Of a DNA stretch of 64,000 nt, positions 61,284-64,000 are shown one piece after another. The position numbers and the translations under genes are program-made. The stretch is from Niallia taxi. Its GTDB lineage: Bacteria; Bacillota; Bacilli; Bacillales; Cytobacillaceae. Under the pieces are notes generated by a model that ran no database searches, was not told the DNA's origin, and worked only from the letters and a program-made list of their open reading frames with translations. Location of the stretch: positions 124,001 to 188,000 of the forward strand of contig NZ_CP102590.1 in NCBI RefSeq assembly GCF_032818155.1, given 5' to 3'. The first letter of the stretch is position 1. Each line of letters opens with the position of its first letter.

Positions 61284-62528
61284 ATGCATTTTCAATACAA
61301 CCAGCTCCTGCTTCAAATGTTAATCGTTCAAATTCCTATTATTCTCTATTTAGTGTTAGCAAATGGCCGAATAGACGATAAAAAGGAAAAAGTCATGTGG
61401 GGATTATTTTGTACTATTACACTGGCACTATCCATTACTTTTTCCATTATTCTTGATGGAGTTCGTCTTGATGCTCGTGTGGTGCCTTGGTATTTAGCGT
61501 TTATATACGGGGGAACAGGTGCAGGATTATTTGTTTCGATTTCGTTCTTTTGTGTTCGATCCTTATTTGGTGGAGTCGGTATGATTCCCTCCTTTGTCGC
61601 AATGCTGATTTCTATTATGTTTATTTTCATTGCACAGAAGAAGTTTCATTCTTTGCCTGTTAAGAAGAAAATTTATTTATCTGTTTTTTATGTTACCATT
61701 TGTTCTGCGATGCTGCCGTTTATTGCGGTATTATTCGGTAACGATATAATGACTATGACAATATTATTAAATTATCTTTTGTTTATCCTAGTCAACGGTA
61801 TTCTAGCTTGGTTTTCGATCTACTTAATCGAGTCACACCGTGAAAAGGTGCTGTTAAGAAAAGAAGTTCAAAGAAATGAAAAGATGCAGGTTGTTGGCGA
61901 GCTTGCTGCTAGTGTAGCACATGAAATAAGAAACCCGATGACGAGTATTAAAGGCTTTTTGCAGCTTCTCCATACAGCTGATAATATATCAGAGCCGCAA
62001 AAAGAGTATTTAAAAATAAGCTTAGAGGAAATAAATAGAGCTAATGAAATAATTTCTGATTATCTCTCTTTAGGAAAAAATCAAACAAGAAAAAAACATA
62101 GTGTTATGGATTTAGAGCTAGAAGCAAAAAAATCAATTTCCTCCCTATCTTCTTATGCACTTATGAGCAATGTGGAGATTTCCTTAGAAGTAGATGGACG
62201 AGCGGTCATTTCGGGAAATTCATCCCAGATTCAACAAATGTTTATCAATATTATTAAAAACTCCATTGAAGCAGCTGCGAAAAATGTTAGTGTAAAAATC
62301 AGCCAGAATAAGAAGCAGGTTGATATTTTTATTGTAGATGACGGAGAAGGCTTAACAACAGACCAAATCGATAAGCTTGGTTTGCCTTTTTACTCAACAA
62401 AGGAAAAAGGGACAGGCCTGGGGTTAATGGTAACACTTCAAATAATTGGTGAGATGGGAGGAAAATGGCGCGTAACAAGCGATAAAAAGAATGGAACCAT
62501 TTTCCAAATAACTTTCCATGAAATTTAA
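61284..62528 (+). CDS. KinB-like sensor histidine kinase, second copy
   Basis: 414 residues with the same plan as the protein at 36972: six helices (about 5-185) including AFIYGGTGAGLFVSISFFCVR, a HisKA domain with phospho-His in VAHEIRNPMTSIKGFLQLL, and HATPase_c with INIIKNSIEAAAKN, VDDGEGLT and KGTGLGLMVTLQII. No partner regulator nearby. Placed after a germination gene; likely an orphan kinase of the Spo0A phosphorelay (inferred from KinB similarity). Confidence 0.9.
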   Translation: MHFQYNQLLLQMLIVQIPIILYLVLANGRIDDKKEKVMWGLFCTITLALSITFSIILDGVRLDARVVPWYLAFIYGGTGAGLFVSISFFCVRSLFGGVGMIPSFVAMLISIMFIFIAQKKFHSLPVKKKIYLSVFYVTICSAMLPFIAVLFGNDIMTMTILLNYLLFILVNGILAWFSIYLIESHREKVLLRKEVQRNEKMQVVGELAASVAHEIRNPMTSIKGFLQLLHTADNISEPQKEYLKISLEEINRANEIISDYLSLGKNQTRKKHSVMDLELEAKKSISSLSSYALMSNVEISLEVDGRAVISGNSSQIQQMFINIIKNSIEAAAKNVSVKISQNKKQVDIFIVDDGEGLTTDQIDKLGLPFYSTKEKGTGLGLMVTLQIIGEMGGKWRVTSDKKNGTIFQITFHEI

Positions 62529-62539
62529 CAAAATACTGA

Positions 62540-62583
62540 ATAAAGCGGTTTTCCGATATAAAGGAAAACCGCTTTATTTTTTT
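62540..62583 (+). terminator. Intrinsic terminator after kinase gene
   Basis: TAAAGCGGTTTTCC / GGAAAACCGCTTTA perfect 14-bp stem then TTTTTTT. Confidence 0.92.
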
Positions 62584-62833
62584 ATAATTTTCAAATTCAT
62601 TAAAAGAAATGCTTGAATGTAAGTAAATGTTTAGTAAATATGAATTGGTATCTATATTAGAACCTGATATTTTTTACGTTTATTTAGTAATTAAATTCTA
62701 ATTTTACTTATAAAATAAGTGTAAGAACAAATATTTAAGTGTTTTTTTAAGAATCTATTGAATGTAAGCGTATTCCATGTTATATTTTCGTTAGAATATT
62801 TAGTTAATATAACTAATGGTGGTAGGTGAACTA

Positions 62834-63859
62834 GTGGCAACTATAAAGGATATTGCAGAAAAAGCGAATGTTTCTACTGCAACTGTCTCAAGAATACTTA
62901 ATAAAGATCAAAGCCTGTCTGTAACAGAGGAAACGAAAAAGCGTGTAATGAAGGTGGCAAGTGAGTTAGATTATAAACCAGTAAGAAAAAAGCAGACGAA
63001 AGAAATAAAAAAAGTAAACAATTATCAAATCGGGATTATCTTTTTGAATGATGAAGCAATTGATCCTTATTTTCAATCCATCCGCCTTGGTGTAGAAACC
63101 ATTTGCAGTCAATTTTCTATTAATCTTGCAGTAATGATGACAGTCGGAAACACTCCCGTTTCATCAGAAGGTCTTGTTGGGTTAGATGGATTGATTGTGA
63201 TTGGCGACATTGATATAGCGGATCTGCAAACACTATATATGGAAAACGAGCATATTATTGCCGTAGATCAAGTGCCAGCAGTTTCGAATATTGATGTTGT
63301 TGTTGCAGACTTGAAAGGAGCAACACGGAATGTGCTTAATCATCTCTTTGAATTAGGGCATACAGATATTGCCTATATCGGAGGAGAGGGAAAGGTATTT
63401 AGTGTGAGCAATCTTCATACAGCTGCAAAGGTAGATATAAGAAGAAAAACGTATGAACACGTTATGAAGGAGAACGGGTTAATCTGTCACGTGCTTGAAG
63501 GAGATTGGGGACCAAGTGGAGGCTATTCCTTAACAAAGCAACTCATTGACTCCAACCAAATTCCAACAGCTATTGTTGTTGCAAGTGACCCGATGGCTTT
63601 AGGTGTTCTTCGTGCATTGCATGAAAATGATATAAACGTACCGCAGGACATCTCTGTATTCAGCTTTGATGATATTGAAGCAGCTGCATTCATGAACCCG
63701 CGGCTTTCTACTGTAAAAGTATATGGGGAGGAAATGGGGAAAACAGCGGTAAAGCTGCTTTATGACAGATTGAATGGCAGAAGTGTTCCAATGAAAGTGA
63801 CAATACCTACTGAACTAGTGTTTCGTGATAGTGTAAGTGATGCAAAAAAATCAGTATAG
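62834..63859 (+). CDS. LacI/GalR family regulator, probably of alpha-galactoside use
   Basis: 341 residues. HTH ATIKDIAEKANVSTATVSRILNKDQ, then an effector domain ending VFSFDDIEAAAFMNPRLSTVKV. GTG 62834 is preferred because AGGTG lies 6 nt upstream and the protein then starts in the usual VATIKDIA place; the ATG at 62816 precedes that site. The following gene looks like alpha-galactosidase, so it is probably an MsmR/GalR-like regulator. A cre-like TGTAAGCG lies at 62763. Confidence 0.92.
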   Translation: MATIKDIAEKANVSTATVSRILNKDQSLSVTEETKKRVMKVASELDYKPVRKKQTKEIKKVNNYQIGIIFLNDEAIDPYFQSIRLGVETICSQFSINLAVMMTVGNTPVSSEGLVGLDGLIVIGDIDIADLQTLYMENEHIIAVDQVPAVSNIDVVVADLKGATRNVLNHLFELGHTDIAYIGGEGKVFSVSNLHTAAKVDIRRKTYEHVMKENGLICHVLEGDWGPSGGYSLTKQLIDSNQIPTAIVVASDPMALGVLRALHENDINVPQDISVFSFDDIEAAAFMNPRLSTVKVYGEEMGKTAVKLLYDRLNGRSVPMKVTIPTELVFRDSVSDAKKSV

Positions 63860-63930
63860 CGAATTATCTATTATATAAATGTTTTGGAAAAGAAAACAGT
63901 GTGACTATTAATAGAGGGAGTTGGCCGTTT

Positions 63931-64000
63931 ATGGGGATTTTTTTTGATGCGAAGAGGAAAATTTTTCATTTAAAAGCAAAAGATACAAGTTATGTTATGG
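63931..64000 (+). CDS. Start of a probable GH36 alpha-galactosidase (partial)
   Basis: The last 70 nt encode MGIFFDAKRKIFHLKAKDTS then YVM. The pattern of a short strand, charged turn, FHLxxKxTSYVM matches the N-terminus of Bacillus GH36 alpha-galactosidases. GAGGGAG precedes the ATG. Only 23 residues are visible, so the call relies on this pattern and on the LacI gene upstream. Confidence 0.55.
   Translation, partial: MGIFFDAKRKIFHLKAKDTSYVM

Noticed and set aside
62763..62776. cre-like TGTAAGCGTATTCC upstream of the LacI gene
   Set aside because: Deviates from the cre pattern at two fixed positions; kept only as a note.

Overview
The window looks like a chromosomal segment of a low-GC, endospore-forming Bacillaceae bacterium. 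Niallia or a close relative is my guess, but no marker gene here allows naming a genus. Support comes from AT-rich DNA, GGAGG-type ribosome binding sites with many TTG/GTG starts, a CwlJ-type spore cortex hydrolase, a collagen-like exosporium-type protein, KinB-type sporulation kinases, CcpA and TnrA-type boxes, and the 5S-tRNAVal-tRNAThr order of a fossil rRNA operon. No prophage, intact insertion sequence or CRISPR array was seen.

Layout. 0-1.5 kb: MarR regulator, ABM-type monooxygenase and small membrane protein. 1.5-6.6 kb: RpiR regulator divergent from an ECF importer (S, fused A-A, T) and a PHP hydrolase. 6.8-16.4 kb (minus strand): a complete guanidine regulon with three guanidine-I (ykkC) riboswitches, controlling a permease, two DUF1989 carboxyguanidine deiminase subunits with a urea/guanidine carboxylase and allophanate hydrolase, and a paired SMR exporter. 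The two catabolic/uptake transcripts also carry perfect TnrA boxes at the same spacing from their -10 hexamers; the exporter has none. 16.6-27.7 kb: mixed genes, including a nitroreductase with a triple operator, cutC, an EamA transporter preceded by an 18-codon leader peptide and a hairpin that hides its ribosome binding site, and a TrmB regulator divergent from a TauE permease. 28-31.3 kb: a large collagen-like protein. 31.9-33.2 kb: a PbuE-like purine pump under an adenine riboswitch. 33.5-39.7 kb: small membrane proteins, a GGDEF enzyme, a KinB-like kinase and a lone PTS EIIC behind a perfect cre site.

39.7-51.8 kb is an unstable region full of gene relics: pseudo-5S and pseudo-tRNAs, and fragments of tusA, merR, a DUF421 gene and an unrecognised gene. 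Inside it lies an intact persulfide/sulfane-sulfur island (42.1-47.4 kb): a CstR-type sensor with two DsrE-family proteins, four rhodanese-domain proteins (one fused to TusA, one to a persulfide-dioxygenase-type metallo-beta-lactamase), TusA and a TauE exporter. Operator copies recur before several of its genes. A 16-bp direct repeat lies on either side of the island.

51.8-64 kb: cytochrome P450, a divergent Hfq-like protein, DUF3231, YitT, OsmC and Nudix proteins, a tubby-like protein, a GPH sugar symporter, a frameshifted cwlJ, a second KinB-like kinase, and a LacI regulator followed by the first codons of what looks like an alpha-galactosidase.
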